A stretch of 64,000 bases of DNA from the NCBI GenBank assembly GCA_963816985.1, contig CAWFMF010000004.1, forward strand, positions 2,666,001-2,730,000. Reading direction: 5' to 3'. Positions within the stretch are counted from its first letter, which is position 1. Each line of letters begins with the position of its first letter. This document shows positions 45,869 to 55,077 of this stretch, in pieces. The notes under the pieces are model-generated. The model was given only the letters and a program-made list of their open reading frames with translations. It did not search any database and was not told the origin of the DNA. The position numbers were made by a program, and so were the translations under genes. This DNA is from JAIVJM01 sp963816985 (GTDB lineage Bacteria; Acidobacteriota; Blastocatellia; Pyrinomonadales; Pyrinomonadaceae).

Positions 45869-45917
45869 GCGTGCGGGGCGGGCGTTCGGGTTAGAATCCC
45901 TCGGAAGGGGGAAGGCC

Positions 45918-46826
45918 ATGAGCACGACGACGACGCTCGAAGCCGAAAGCGAAGGGGCGGAGCGCGAGGCGGCGGGGACGCAGGAGGAACTGTGCGCGAA
46001 CTGCGGCGCGGCGCTCGTCGGCGACTACTGCTACGGCTGCGGCGAGAAGCGGGCCGACGCGCGCGATATCTCCATGCGCCACTTCGTCGCGGAGGCCGCC
46101 GAGGAGCTGACGAGCGTCGAGCACTCGAAGCTGTGGCGCACGCTCTCGGCGCTCCTCTTCAAGCCGGGCCGCCTCACCGCCGATTATTTTTCCGGGCGGC
46201 GCAGCCGCTACATCAACCCGCTCAAGCTGTGCCTCGCCATCTTCGCCCTCCACCTCTTCGTCTACACGGCCTACCGGCAGGTCTCGACCTACGACATCGG
46301 AAACATCGTGAAGTCGCAGAAGCAAGTGGCGGAGCAGTGGAAGCTGAAGGACGCCGACGCGATGCCGAGGGCTTTGGAGCAGGCCGCGGCGCGCAAAGGG
46401 GTGACCATCGAGGCGCTCTACGAGAGCATCAACGAGAAGTGGAGCCGCAACGGCTCGCTCATCCAGGTACCGCAAATCCTCATGCTCGCGGTGCTGCTCC
46501 ATTTCGTCTACCTCTTCCGCCGCTACTTCGTCGAACACCTCGTCTTCTCGCTCCACTTCCTCTCGTTCACGGCGCTGACGGTGGTGATGATGTGGCCGAT
46601 CTACTTCGTGATGGGCATCAACCCGACCGTCTTGAGCCTCGTCATCACGCTCCTCAAATTCCTGATAGACATCTTCTACCTCTTCGTCGCCGCGCGGGTC
46701 TTCTACAAGGAGACGATTGGCAAGGCGCTGCTCCGCGCGACCGTCATCTTCGTCGGCTACTTTGTCATCTACGTCATCCTGCACAACGTCGCCATGCTCA
46801 TGGCGCTCCGCGCCGCGACGCGTTGA
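45918..46826 (+). CDS. DUF3667 membrane protein 2
   Basis: 302 residues, paralogue of the previous gene: zinc ribbon CANCGAALVGDYCYGCGEK, DISMRHFVAEAAEELTSVEH, SKLWRTLSALLFKPGRL, and ~5 membrane helices (FLSFTALTVVMMWPIYFVMG). Shares long identical stretches with it, indicating a tandem duplication. Ends the BMC-side block; a terminator follows. Confidence 0.9.
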   Translation: MSTTTTLEAESEGAEREAAGTQEELCANCGAALVGDYCYGCGEKRADARDISMRHFVAEAAEELTSVEHSKLWRTLSALLFKPGRLTADYFSGRRSRYINPLKLCLAIFALHLFVYTAYRQVSTYDIGNIVKSQKQVAEQWKLKDADAMPRALEQAAARKGVTIEALYESINEKWSRNGSLIQVPQILMLAVLLHFVYLFRRYFVEHLVFSLHFLSFTALTVVMMWPIYFVMGINPTVLSLVITLLKFLIDIFYLFVAARVFYKETIGKALLRATVIFVGYFVIYVILHNVAMLMALRAATR

Positions 46827-46846
46827 CGGGCTGAGGGATGGAAAGG

Positions 46847-46889
46847 GAAGGGCCTGCCGAATCAACTCGGCAGGCCCTTCGACGTTTTT
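46847..46889. terminator. Intrinsic terminator between convergent genes
   Basis: GAAGGGCCTGCCGA-ATCAAC-TCGGCAGGCCCTTC, 14-base perfect stem, followed by GACGTTTTT on the plus strand. Closes the DUF3667 transcript and perhaps the M14 gene on the other strand. Confidence 0.88.
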
Positions 46890-46904
46890 AAGTCTCGCGC
46901 CAAC

Positions 46905-49352
46905 TCACCGTGTGGTGGTTTGCGGGGGCTTGAGGGCGTTGAAGAGCAGCGGGTAGGTGGCGAGCGACTGCGCGCGGTACTGCGGGCGGAAGCCGAAGAG
47001 GTAGACGCGGCCCTCGCCTACTCCGACCTCGACGAGCGCCGCCTTGCCGCGCAGCTTCTCTTCGCCGAGCAGCCAGCCGGAGAGCAGAGGGTTCCCGCTC
47101 TGCGGGTAGCGCGCGATGAGCTTCACGCGGACGAGCGCGAGCGGGTCGCTCTTGATCTCGAAGACGGGCGAGTCCTCGACCCACGCGATTGACTCGCGCT
47201 CCATCCCCGCGGCAAGCGGGTGCGTCGTGTCGAGCACGGTGCGAAGAATCGAGCCGGGGACGTAGAACTCGGTGCGCGCGAGCCCCTCGGTCACGTCGCG
47301 GACGGGGAGCCTGAACTGTTCGATGGCGAAGTTCGAGGCGTTGTTGAGGCAGACGAGCGTCCCGCCCTGCTCGACGAACTCGCGCAGCGCCTTCACCCCT
47401 TCAGAGCCGAGTCCGCCCGTCAATTCATCCGGCATCGTCCCCCTTCGGTGTCCTTCGAGGAGCGAGCGCGGCGACTGGTCGGGGATGATGATGGAGTCGT
47501 ACTTCGCGCGCAGGTTCCCGGCACGCGCCTCCGCGTCCGTGAGCGAGTTGAATTTGAAAGCCGGCCCCGTCAGACCTTGCCCCTCAAGCACCCAGCGCGT
47601 CCAGCCTTCGTCCATCGAAGGGACGTGCGATTTGTAGAGCGCGAGGCGCGGCGGCGGAGGCGGGGCGGCGTTCGGGTCAGAGACGAGAGGGGCGAAGACG
47701 GAAATCACCTCTCGCACGCGCACCTCCGACGTGCGGACGGGGGCGTAGACGGGCTCGGCCTTCACCCCCATCAACAGCGGCAGCGTGTGCGCCGTCACGT
47801 CGTAGGGCGCAATCGGGTGTCCGGCCTCGTCGCGCAAATCCGGGTAGCGCTGCGCTTCGAGCAGCGCCTTGGCGAAAGCGCCGTAGGGCTGCGCCAGGGG
47901 GACGTAGAGCGTCACCTCGTCCAGCAAGGGCCGCTCCGAGCGTGCGCGTCGCCCGCCCGCCAACATTTTGAAGTCCACCCCGCCGCGCCCCAGAATGTCC
48001 ACGAGCGCGAACCTGTTGTCCGACGGCGGGAGGATGAAGCCTTGCAACTCGCCCCGGCGGCGCGGTCGCACGGCTTCTTTCCCGACCTCGTAAAAGCGCC
48101 GGAGCCACCGCTCGCGGTTCTCGGCGGCGTGCTTCATGAGTTCGAAGGCGGCGGTCGTCATGTAGTTCGTGATGTCGCGCAGTCGCCACTCGCCGCCGCG
48201 CCAGGGTTCGGGGAAGTTGGCGGAAGGTTTTTGCGGGTCGTAGCCCTCGCGCGAGCGCAGCTCCTCGAACTTCATCGTGATGGGCGAGGCGATGCGCGCC
48301 GAGGCCGTCTCGGAGAGGATGCGGACGCCGCCGTGGTAGTGCGAGTAGGCGCGCGCCGGAGTCCAAGCGTCATAAGTCGAATCCCAAGTGATGCCCTTGT
48401 AGCCATTCGCCAGCATGTTCTTCGCCACCGAGAGGCCGAGTTCCGTGTAGCCCTCGACGAGTTGGGCGGGGACGTTCGGCTCGACCGGCTTCATGTAGGG
48501 CGGGAGGAAGAGGCGCGAGCCGCCCGTGCCCTGCTGGTGGATGTCGTGGACAATCTGCGGTCGCCAGACGTTGTGCACCTTGTCCACGGTGAGCCGCGTC
48601 TCGGCCTGCGTGAAGGCGTACCAGTCGCGGTTGTTATCGTGGCCCACGTACTTGTGATAAAGCTCCGGCGGGCTCGTCCCCTCGAAGGGCGTGCCGAGCG
48701 TGCGGTCGTACCAGCTCTTCACGATGTCCACGCCGTCGGGGTTTAAGGAAGGGACGAGCAGGACAATCGTGTCGCGCAGGATGGCGCGCACTTCCGGCTC
48801 GTCCGAGGAGGCGAGGCGGTGCGCGATGAGCATGGATGAGAGGGTCGAGCCGACCTCGGTCGAGTGGATGCCGCAGGTGATGAGGACAATCGTCTTGCCG
48901 CGCGCGATGAGCCGCTCGGCCTTGCGGTCGGCGTGCGGCCCAAGCGTGCGCGGGTCGGCGAGCTGCCGTTGAATCTCCTTGTATTCGTTGAGCCGCGCGA
49001 GGTTTTCGGGCGCGCTGATGGTGGCCAGAACGAAGGGCTTGCCCATCGTCGTCTTGCCCAGCTCCTCGAAGCGCACGCGGTCGCTCGCCGCGTCGAGGCG
49101 GCGGAAGTATTCGACGACGGACGCCCAACTCGCCAACTTGCGGTCGTCGCCGGGGCGGAAGCCGAGCACGTCCTCCGGCGCGGGCGGCGGAAATAGTCTT
49201 GGGTCGGCTTCCGAGCCCGTGCCCCTCGGAAGTGGCCGTCTCGGCTGTTCTCGTCCCGCGCGACGCTGGGCGGCGGCTGGCGGAGAGAACGGCGAGACGG
49301 GAAGCAGCGCGAAGGCGAGCGCGAAGGCGAGGGCGAGCGTGCGTCTGTGCAT
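46905..49352 (-). CDS. M14 family zinc carboxypeptidase-like protein
   Basis: 815 residues, secreted (RRTLALAFALAFALLPVSPF). M14 domain in the first ~400 residues: CGIHSTEVGSTLSSMLIAHR (HxxE zinc ligands), the substrate-side DWYAFTQAETRLTVDKVHNV, HDIHQQGTGGSRLFLPPYMK (third zinc His), and SETASARIASPITMKFEELR with the catalytic Glu. The second half (~430-815) is a class-I glutamine-amidotransferase-like and beta domain (ALREFVEQGGTLVCLNNAS, YLFGFRPQYRAQSLATYPLL). Likely degrades peptides or peptidoglycan stems. Start is the ATG opening the signal peptide. Confidence 0.92.
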   Translation of the reverse strand: MHRRTLALAFALAFALLPVSPFSPPAAAQRRAGREQPRRPLPRGTGSEADPRLFPPPAPEDVLGFRPGDDRKLASWASVVEYFRRLDAASDRVRFEELGKTTMGKPFVLATISAPENLARLNEYKEIQRQLADPRTLGPHADRKAERLIARGKTIVLITCGIHSTEVGSTLSSMLIAHRLASSDEPEVRAILRDTIVLLVPSLNPDGVDIVKSWYDRTLGTPFEGTSPPELYHKYVGHDNNRDWYAFTQAETRLTVDKVHNVWRPQIVHDIHQQGTGGSRLFLPPYMKPVEPNVPAQLVEGYTELGLSVAKNMLANGYKGITWDSTYDAWTPARAYSHYHGGVRILSETASARIASPITMKFEELRSREGYDPQKPSANFPEPWRGGEWRLRDITNYMTTAAFELMKHAAENRERWLRRFYEVGKEAVRPRRRGELQGFILPPSDNRFALVDILGRGGVDFKMLAGGRRARSERPLLDEVTLYVPLAQPYGAFAKALLEAQRYPDLRDEAGHPIAPYDVTAHTLPLLMGVKAEPVYAPVRTSEVRVREVISVFAPLVSDPNAAPPPPPRLALYKSHVPSMDEGWTRWVLEGQGLTGPAFKFNSLTDAEARAGNLRAKYDSIIIPDQSPRSLLEGHRRGTMPDELTGGLGSEGVKALREFVEQGGTLVCLNNASNFAIEQFRLPVRDVTEGLARTEFYVPGSILRTVLDTTHPLAAGMERESIAWVEDSPVFEIKSDPLALVRVKLIARYPQSGNPLLSGWLLGEEKLRGKAALVEVGVGEGRVYLFGFRPQYRAQSLATYPLLFNALKPPQTTTR

Positions 49353-49584
49353 AAGTCGTTCGAGACCTCGGTCTGAAGTTGAAAGTGAAAAACGTATCGG
49401 CTGATTGGGCAGCGAGTTTAGCATAACGTCAACCCGGCGTAATGCCGGAGGCGCGGGCCGCGGCTCTCCGCGAGCTTAAATAGTGGCTTGCTCAGACGGG
49501 CGGTGCGGAGTAAAGTAACGTCCGCAAGAATCCCTACGCACTCCCCTGTAAAGGACATCCCAATAATTCGGAGGTCATTCCAGA

Positions 49585-51984
49585 ATGGCGACTGAAGACG
49601 TATCCCCGCGACCGAACATCGCCGGGACGAACGAATACCCTGACCGGGTCGGCGTGAAGCCGGAGAACCCTCACCTCGCCGCCTTCCACCCGTACATCGC
49701 GGCGGAGACCGTGATGCCGGAGCTGACGGTGCGTGCCGTCGTCGTCGGGACGCTTTTGGGGATGGTCTTCGGCGCCTCGTCGCTCTACCTCGTGCTGAAG
49801 GTGGGCTTGACCGTGAGCGCGTCAATCCCGGTGGCGGTCATCTCGATCACGCTCTTCCGCATTCTCTCGAAGATGGGCGCGCGCAACGCGACGATCCTCG
49901 AAAACAACATCGTGCAGACCGCGGGCTCGGCGGGCGAAAGTATCGCCTTTGGCGTCGGCGTGACGATGCCCGCCATCATGATCCTCGGCTTCGACCTTGA
50001 GTTGACGCGCGTGCTGCTCGTCGCCGTCCTCGGCGGCCTGCTCGGCATCCTGATGATGATTCCCTTGCGGCGCGCGCTCATCGTCCAGCAGCACGGGCTT
50101 CTGAAGTACCCGGAGGGGACGGCCTGCGCGGAAGTCCTGAAGGCGGGAGCGTCGGACGAGTCGCGCGCGGCGGCCTCGGACGCGGCGAAGGCGGAGTGGG
50201 CGCGGGCGGAGCAGGGCGAGACGCGCGCGGCGGCGAACACGGGCGCGAAGACTATCTTCGCGGGCTTCGGCGTCGGGCTCGTCTACACGACGATCATGAA
50301 GGCGTTCTACGGCTGGAAGGAGTACCCGACGAAGGTCTTCGGCGAGCCGTTCCGTAACGCCTCGGTCTCCATCGAGTCTTCGCCCGCGCTCCTCGGCGTC
50401 GGCTACATCATCGGGCCGAGGATTGCGGCCATCATGGCGGCGGGCGGCGTGCTCGCCTACCTCGTTCTAATCCCGATGATCTCCTACTTCGGCACGTTCA
50501 CCGGCTCGACCATCGTCCCGCCGGGCACGGCCCCGATAAGCGGGATGGACCCGGACACGATTCGCAATGACTACGTGCTCTACATCGGCGCGGGCGCGGT
50601 GGCGGCGGGCGGCATCATCAGCCTCTTCCGCAGCTTACCGACCATCTGGCACGGTTTGAAAGGCGGGCTGGCCGACCTCCGCGGGCGGCAGGGCGAGGCG
50701 GCCTCGGCCCCGCGCACCGATCAGGACTTGTCCATGAAGTTCGTGCTCGCAGGGATCATCGCGCTGGTCGCGATGATTATGATTTTCCCGCAGCTCCACC
50801 TTCAGGGGAATATCCTCGGCGCGCTCATGATCGTGGCCTTCGGGTTCCTCTTCGTGACGGTCTCGTCGCGGCTGACGGGCGAGATCGGCTCGTCGTCGAA
50901 CCCGATTTCGGGGATGACGGTGGCGACGCTGCTCTTGACCTGCTTCGTCTTCCTCCTTATCGGCTGGACGGGGCCGACCTCTTACGTGACGGCGCTCTCC
51001 ATCGGGGCCATCGTCTGCATCGCCGCCTCGAACGGCGGGACGACCTCGCAGGACTTGAAGACGGGCTTTCTGGTCGGCGGCACGCCCTGGCGGCAGCAGG
51101 TCGCGATTCTCATCGGCGCGGGCGCTTCGGCGCTCGTCCTCGGCCCAATTCTCTTGAGCCTCAACAATGCCTCGACCGTCTACGCGCGTGCCGACCAGTT
51201 GCAACTCCCGGCGGACGTGCGCATTGACCCCTCGACGCTGACCGAGCGTGAGACGGTCCCGGCGGAGCAGGGCCTCAACGACACGACCTCTTACCGCGTG
51301 TGGCACAAGATTGACGAGAAGGGCTCGCGCGCGGGCAAGTACCTCGTCAACGATCAGGGCGCCCCCGTCTACTTCGTTGACCCCGGCATCAACGGGACGC
51401 AGAAGGCGCGGGCGGACGGGACGGAGGTGGAAAAGTTCGCCGCGCCGAAGGCGACGCTGATGTCCTACATCATCAAGGGCATCTTGAACCGGGAACTGCC
51501 GTGGGGCTTGGTGCTGCTCGGCGTGATGATCGCCGTCGTGCTGGAGATGGCGGGCATCCCTTCGCTCGCCTTCGCCGTGGGCGTCTACCTGCCGCTCTCC
51601 TCGTCCTCGCCGATCTTCGTCGGGGGCTTGGTGCGCTGGGGCGTGGACAAGTACCTGCGAAGGAAACTGGCGCACCGCGAGATGACTGAGGACGAGTTGG
51701 TCGCCGAGGGGGACAAGAGCCCCGGCGTGCTGCTGGCTTCGGGCTACATCGCGGGCGGCGCCATCGCGGGCATCATCATCGCGTTCCTTGCGGGCGTGCC
51801 GTACTTCGCGGGCTTCAACAAGAACATGACCGAGTGGGGCAAGACCAACCCGTTCCACGCCGGGCCGTGGTCGGACGTGCTCGCGCTCATCCCGTTCGCC
51901 ATCCTCGTCGCGCTGCTCTACGCTGCCGGGCGCGAATGGGTGCTCTCCGGGAAGCGCGGCGGGCAGGAAGTCGGCAACGGGTAA
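49585..51984 (+). CDS. OPT-family oligopeptide transporter
   Basis: 799 residues with ~14 membrane helices. Seen: AAETVMPELTVRAVVVGTLL, SLYLVLKVGLTVSASIPVAV, ARNATILENNIVQTAGSAGE, LLKYPEGTACAEVLKAG, all classical OPT signatures. A ~90-residue loop around 525-615 (ADQLQLPADVRIDP ... KYLVNDQGAPVYFVDPGIN) interrupts the last third; such insertions are common in bacterial OPTs of this branch. Imports peptides or metal chelates, driven by protons. Preceded by CGGAGGTCATTCC. Confidence 0.94.
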   Translation: MATEDVSPRPNIAGTNEYPDRVGVKPENPHLAAFHPYIAAETVMPELTVRAVVVGTLLGMVFGASSLYLVLKVGLTVSASIPVAVISITLFRILSKMGARNATILENNIVQTAGSAGESIAFGVGVTMPAIMILGFDLELTRVLLVAVLGGLLGILMMIPLRRALIVQQHGLLKYPEGTACAEVLKAGASDESRAAASDAAKAEWARAEQGETRAAANTGAKTIFAGFGVGLVYTTIMKAFYGWKEYPTKVFGEPFRNASVSIESSPALLGVGYIIGPRIAAIMAAGGVLAYLVLIPMISYFGTFTGSTIVPPGTAPISGMDPDTIRNDYVLYIGAGAVAAGGIISLFRSLPTIWHGLKGGLADLRGRQGEAASAPRTDQDLSMKFVLAGIIALVAMIMIFPQLHLQGNILGALMIVAFGFLFVTVSSRLTGEIGSSSNPISGMTVATLLLTCFVFLLIGWTGPTSYVTALSIGAIVCIAASNGGTTSQDLKTGFLVGGTPWRQQVAILIGAGASALVLGPILLSLNNASTVYARADQLQLPADVRIDPSTLTERETVPAEQGLNDTTSYRVWHKIDEKGSRAGKYLVNDQGAPVYFVDPGINGTQKARADGTEVEKFAAPKATLMSYIIKGILNRELPWGLVLLGVMIAVVLEMAGIPSLAFAVGVYLPLSSSSPIFVGGLVRWGVDKYLRRKLAHREMTEDELVAEGDKSPGVLLASGYIAGGAIAGIIIAFLAGVPYFAGFNKNMTEWGKTNPFHAGPWSDVLALIPFAILVALLYAAGREWVLSGKRGGQEVGNG

Positions 51985-52022
51985 AGAATGAACGCTTGAC
52001 CGGGAAGGCGAGCGGATGTTGA

Positions 52023-52076
52023 AATGGTTAGCCGTGAGCGGTCGCCCCAATGACCTCACGGCTAGCCATTCTTTTT
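52023..52076 (+). terminator. Intrinsic terminator after the OPT gene
   Basis: AATGGTTAGCCGTGAG / CTCACGGCTAGCCATT, 16-base stem with one G-U, followed by CTTTTT. Confidence 0.9.
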
Positions 52077-52182
52077 CGAGAGCGCCTTGAAGGCTCTCGC
52101 TCCCCCCTCCACCAAGTACGATTAACGCGGGCGACTTGCGCGCCCACGCCGAAATTCTCTTTCCGAAGGAAGTCTTAAAGAA

Positions 52183-53010
52183 ATGCACAGACGCCCGGCA
52201 TCCTCCGCGCGCGCGCGCTTGATGAAGGCGCTGCCCCTTCACGTCCTGCTCCTCTTCGCCTGCGTCGCGTGCGCGCCCTCTCCGGTCGCCGCGCAGAGTC
52301 AGACGCCAGCCGCCGCCTCCTCCGTCGCTTCGACTTTGACGCCGACCGAGACCGTGCGCGCCATGTATAAGGCGCTCGCCGAGCGTCGCTATCGCGAAGC
52401 GTTCGCGCTCTCGGTGCTGAACGCGGCGGTCGAGAATCTGAGCGCGGAGGAGTTCGCCGAGTTGCAGCCCGACTTCGAGCGGATTGCGGCGGCGATGCCC
52501 GCGAACGTCGAAATCACGGGCGAAATCCTGAACGGCGAGACGGCCTCGGTCTTCATCAGGCCGATTGACCGCGCCGCCGAGGCGCAGTCCGAAGAGGTCA
52601 AACTGCTGCGCGCGGGCGGGCGTTGGGTCGTCGGCGAGCGCGGCGACTACGAAACCATCGCCAAGGAGGGCAAGGGCTTCCTCTTCAATCTCCGCATCGA
52701 GACGCACCACGGGCAGGTCGAAGAGATGTTGAAGCGCATCTCCACCGCCGAACTCGTCTACGGCGCGCAGCACGCCGGAACTTACGGCGACCTCGCGTCG
52801 CTCGTCAGCGCGGGGCTCGTCCCGCAGGACTTGCTGGGGACGGACTCGACCGGCTACCGCTTTCAGGTCGCGCTCGGCAAGAACGCGAAGACGTGGGCCG
52901 CGACCGCCGAGCCCGTGCGCTACGGTCGGACGGGCCGCCTCTCCTTCCGCATGGATCAGACGGGGTTGACGAAAAAGGACACGGGCGGGAAGCCGCTCAA
53001 AGGGAAGTGA
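52183..53010 (+). CDS. Exported protein with SnoaL/DUF4878-like and pilin-like segments
   Basis: 275 residues. The signal peptide starts at an internal Met (KALPLHVLLLFACVACAPSP), so the true start may be 52222 instead of 52183. Residues ~50-150: LTPTETVRAMYKALAERRYR with the beta-rich domain of DUF4878/SnoaL type (GGRWVVGERGDYETIAKEGK). The C-terminal ~90 residues (AQHAGTYGDLASLVSAGLVP then QDLLGTDSTGYRF) look like type II pseudopilin C-terminal domains. Possibly a surface or secretion-associated factor; function unknown. Confidence 0.7.
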   Translation: MHRRPASSARARLMKALPLHVLLLFACVACAPSPVAAQSQTPAAASSVASTLTPTETVRAMYKALAERRYREAFALSVLNAAVENLSAEEFAELQPDFERIAAAMPANVEITGEILNGETASVFIRPIDRAAEAQSEEVKLLRAGGRWVVGERGDYETIAKEGKGFLFNLRIETHHGQVEEMLKRISTAELVYGAQHAGTYGDLASLVSAGLVPQDLLGTDSTGYRFQVALGKNAKTWAATAEPVRYGRTGRLSFRMDQTGLTKKDTGGKPLKGK

Positions 53011-53014
53011 GCAG

Positions 53015-53118
53015 AAGTCAGTTTTCAGTTTTCAGTTTTTAGCTTTCAGTTCTGAGATTTGAGATTTGAGATTTCAAATGCTGAAAGCTAAAAACTGAAA
53101 ACTGAAAACTGAAAACTC
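53015..53118. repeat. Heptamer-repeat hairpin H11 (GAAAACT type)
   Basis: Left arm CAGTTTT x2 then CAGTTTTTAG; right arm its inverted copy ending CTGAAAAC x3. Core holds GAGATTT repeated three times. Begins near the upstream gene's stop; unlike most of the class, the T-rich arm is on the left. Confidence 0.83.
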
Positions 53119-53131
53119 TTATTCGAGGGCG

Positions 53132-53548
53132 ATGCCGGAACTGATTCGGAACATCACGAGCCGTCTGCGCGAGTTCGTCGGCAACCGACGGCGCGCGCCG
53201 CGCCGACGAATGCGACTCGCCGTCGCCGTCTCGCTGCTCGACGCGGCGGGGAGCGCGCACCCGGCGACGCTCTCCGGCCACACGTATGACGCGAGCGAGA
53301 CCGGGCTCGGCGTCGTCCTGCCCGCCATCCGCGTCGGCGAACGCTACCTCGTCGGCGAGAGTCACATGCTCCGCATCATCCTCAAACTCCCCGAAGCGCA
53401 CGCAAGGCTCTACGGCACGCCCGTCCGCTACGAACGACTCGAAGACGGCCAGCCCGACACCGGCTACCTCGTCGGCATCCACCTCACCGAAACCACCGAC
53501 GAGGACTACGCCACGTTCGTCGCATACCTCAGAAGAATAAAGCCGTGA
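53132..53548 (+). CDS. PilZ domain protein
   Basis: 138 residues. PilZ c-di-GMP-binding signature: RRAPRRRMRLAVAVSLL (RxxxR) and YDASETGLGVVLP (DxSxxG), ending VGIHLTETTDEDYATFVAYL. A Gly-Asn-Arg-Arg leader precedes. Likely a diguanylate sensor; the diguanylate/HD-GYP protein at 61335 is on the same contig. Its TGA stop lies inside hairpin H12. Confidence 0.9.
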   Translation: MPELIRNITSRLREFVGNRRRAPRRRMRLAVAVSLLDAAGSAHPATLSGHTYDASETGLGVVLPAIRVGERYLVGESHMLRIILKLPEAHARLYGTPVRYERLEDGQPDTGYLVGIHLTETTDEDYATFVAYLRRIKP

Positions 53549-53623
53549 ACCGTGACAGGTAAACCGTGACAAGAAAGAACGAGTCTTTCTCCTGTCACGG
53601 TTTACGGTTTACGGTTCACGGCT
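53541..53623. repeat. Heptamer-repeat hairpin H12 (CGTAAAC/GTGACAG type)
   Basis: Left arm AGCCGTGAACCGTGACAGG begins inside the PilZ stop codon region; right arm ends at 53623, one base before the stop codon of the convergent CBM9-like gene. One hairpin sits exactly between two convergent stops. Confidence 0.87.
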
Positions 53624-54268
53624 TTACTTGAATCTTATCCAGCCGAATTTTTCCGGGACGTGGAAGCTGGGTTCGGGTGTGTAGGTGGGCTGCCAGGCGA
53701 CGTAGCCGCGCGTCTCGCCCGCGCCGACGCAGCGGAAGAGGTTCGCGCGCCAACGCTCGCCCGCGCGCGGCGTGCGGCCCAGAGGCTTCCACGGGATGCG
53801 CATCGAGATGAGGACTCGTTCGCCCTCGACGCGCGCCGCCGCCGTCATGCCGGAGCGGAAGTGCCAGTCGGTCTCGCGCCCGCGCGACGAGAGGTGGACG
53901 GCGAGGTCGAGCCACTCGCCGGTCGGCGCGGCCTCGAACTCGTAGTAGCGTTCGGGCGCGGCGGCGTCGGGCGCGAGGAAAATCTCGCACACGTCCCTGT
54001 CCCACAGTCCGAGCGTCTTGCCGTCGAGGCGCGGCGCGGCGCTCACCACGAACGGCTCCGCCTGCCGGTACTCGAAACGCACGCTCAAAGCCGCGTCCGT
54101 CCACACGAGCCGCGCCTCCGCGCGCCGCTCGACGGGAGCCTCCTCGCCCGACCAGTACCGCGCCACGCTCGCGGGCCGCGCCGCGGCCCATGCCTCGTGG
54201 CCGAAGTCTCCGACCTCGACCTCTCCGACCGCCCGACCCGCATTGACGATGTTTTCCAGAGCAATCAT
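53624..54268 (-). CDS. CBM9-like carbohydrate-binding domain protein
   Basis: 214 residues, carbohydrate-binding family 9-like beta sandwich (DUF1083-type): SVRFEYRQAEPFVVSAAPRL, WDRDVCEIFLAPDAAAPERY, YEFEAAPTGEWLDLAVHLSS, MRIPWKPLGRTPRAGERW and RGYVAWQPTYTPEPSFHVPE. No signal peptide. Binding target unknown. Next to hairpins H12 and H13 on both sides. Confidence 0.85.
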   Translation of the reverse strand: MIALENIVNAGRAVGEVEVGDFGHEAWAAARPASVARYWSGEEAPVERRAEARLVWTDAALSVRFEYRQAEPFVVSAAPRLDGKTLGLWDRDVCEIFLAPDAAAPERYYEFEAAPTGEWLDLAVHLSSRGRETDWHFRSGMTAAARVEGERVLISMRIPWKPLGRTPRAGERWRANLFRCVGAGETRGYVAWQPTYTPEPSFHVPEKFGWIRFK

Positions 54269-54312
54269 ACCGAATCTGAAATGAAGAGCCTTGAACTGCG
54301 GCTGAGTCTCAG

Positions 54313-54478
54313 AAAAGGAAAATTAACACGGATGGGCAGGATAAAGACAAAGTCAGAAGTCAGAACGATGAACGATGAACTGAAAGACAAATCCTCTTTG
54401 CTCTTCAGTTCAGCGTTCAGCGTTCAGCGTTCATCGTTTCTTCTTTATCCTGTCCACCCGTGTTAATTCCTTTCCTTC
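54313..54478. repeat. Compound heptamer-repeat hairpin H13
   Basis: Outer arms AAAAGGAAAATTAACACGG / CCGTGTTAATTCCTTTCC and a TAAAGA-type segment enclose an inner GTCAGAACGATGAACG / CGTTCATCG stem of the H5 family. The right side runs into the last codons of the downstream-strand gene (54463), encoding its KKERN tail. Confidence 0.83.
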
Positions 54479-55077
54479 TTCAAAGCGTCGAGGCACATGT
54501 CGAGCAGCCGCGAGGGGTCGGGGTCGTGGAAGACTTGCGCGCGGGTGCTCTTGTGGAGCGTGTTCATCAGCCGCTCGATTTCGTCCGCCGCGCCGCCCGT
54601 GCCCGCGAGGCAGCCGACGACGCGCCCCTCGTCGTGCGCGATGGTGAACTCGTTGAGCGCGCCCATCGAGCCCCGCACGACGAGCACCACGTCGCACGAG
54701 CGCACGAGCACGACGTTGCGCCCCTTGAGGCCGAAGCCGGTGTAGACGAGAACGTCCGTGCCCTCGACGGGCAGGCCGAACCTCTCGACGTGCTCGCGCT
54801 CGTCCGCCGCCGGAGAGACGCCGACGTGCAGCGCGCCCGCCCGGTGCGCCGCGCCGCCGACCAGTTGGGGCAATCCCGTCGTCGCGCCCGTCAGCACCAC
54901 GCAGTCGCGCGCGGCCAGAGCGCGCCCCAACTCTTCGGCCTTCGCGCGCAACTCGGCTCCGAGACCTTCCGGCAAGGTGTCTCCCGCCGAACCCATGACT
55001 CCGACTTTGATTCTCGCTGAGCGAACCAATGGTTTTGAAGCAGCGGCGGGCGTCTCGTCGTCGTCGGGCTCAGGCAT
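54463..55077 (-). CDS. TIGR00725/LOG-type Rossmann protein
   Basis: 204 residues. Rossmann-type nucleotide-binding fold like the TIGR00725/LOG (SLOG) proteins: RIKVGVMGSAGDTLPEG, VVLTGATTGLPQLVGGAAHR, GLKGRNVVLVRSCDVVLVVR, GSMGALNEFTIAHDEGRVVG. Relatives bind nucleotides; the superfamily appears in stress and conflict systems. Third gene of the toxin operon, overlapping the upstream gene by 8 bases. C-terminal tail comes from hairpin H13. Confidence 0.85.
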   Translation of the reverse strand: MPEPDDDETPAAASKPLVRSARIKVGVMGSAGDTLPEGLGAELRAKAEELGRALAARDCVVLTGATTGLPQLVGGAAHRAGALHVGVSPAADEREHVERFGLPVEGTDVLVYTGFGLKGRNVVLVRSCDVVLVVRGSMGALNEFTIAHDEGRVVGCLAGTGGAADEIERLMNTLHKSTRAQVFHDPDPSRLLDMCLDALKKERN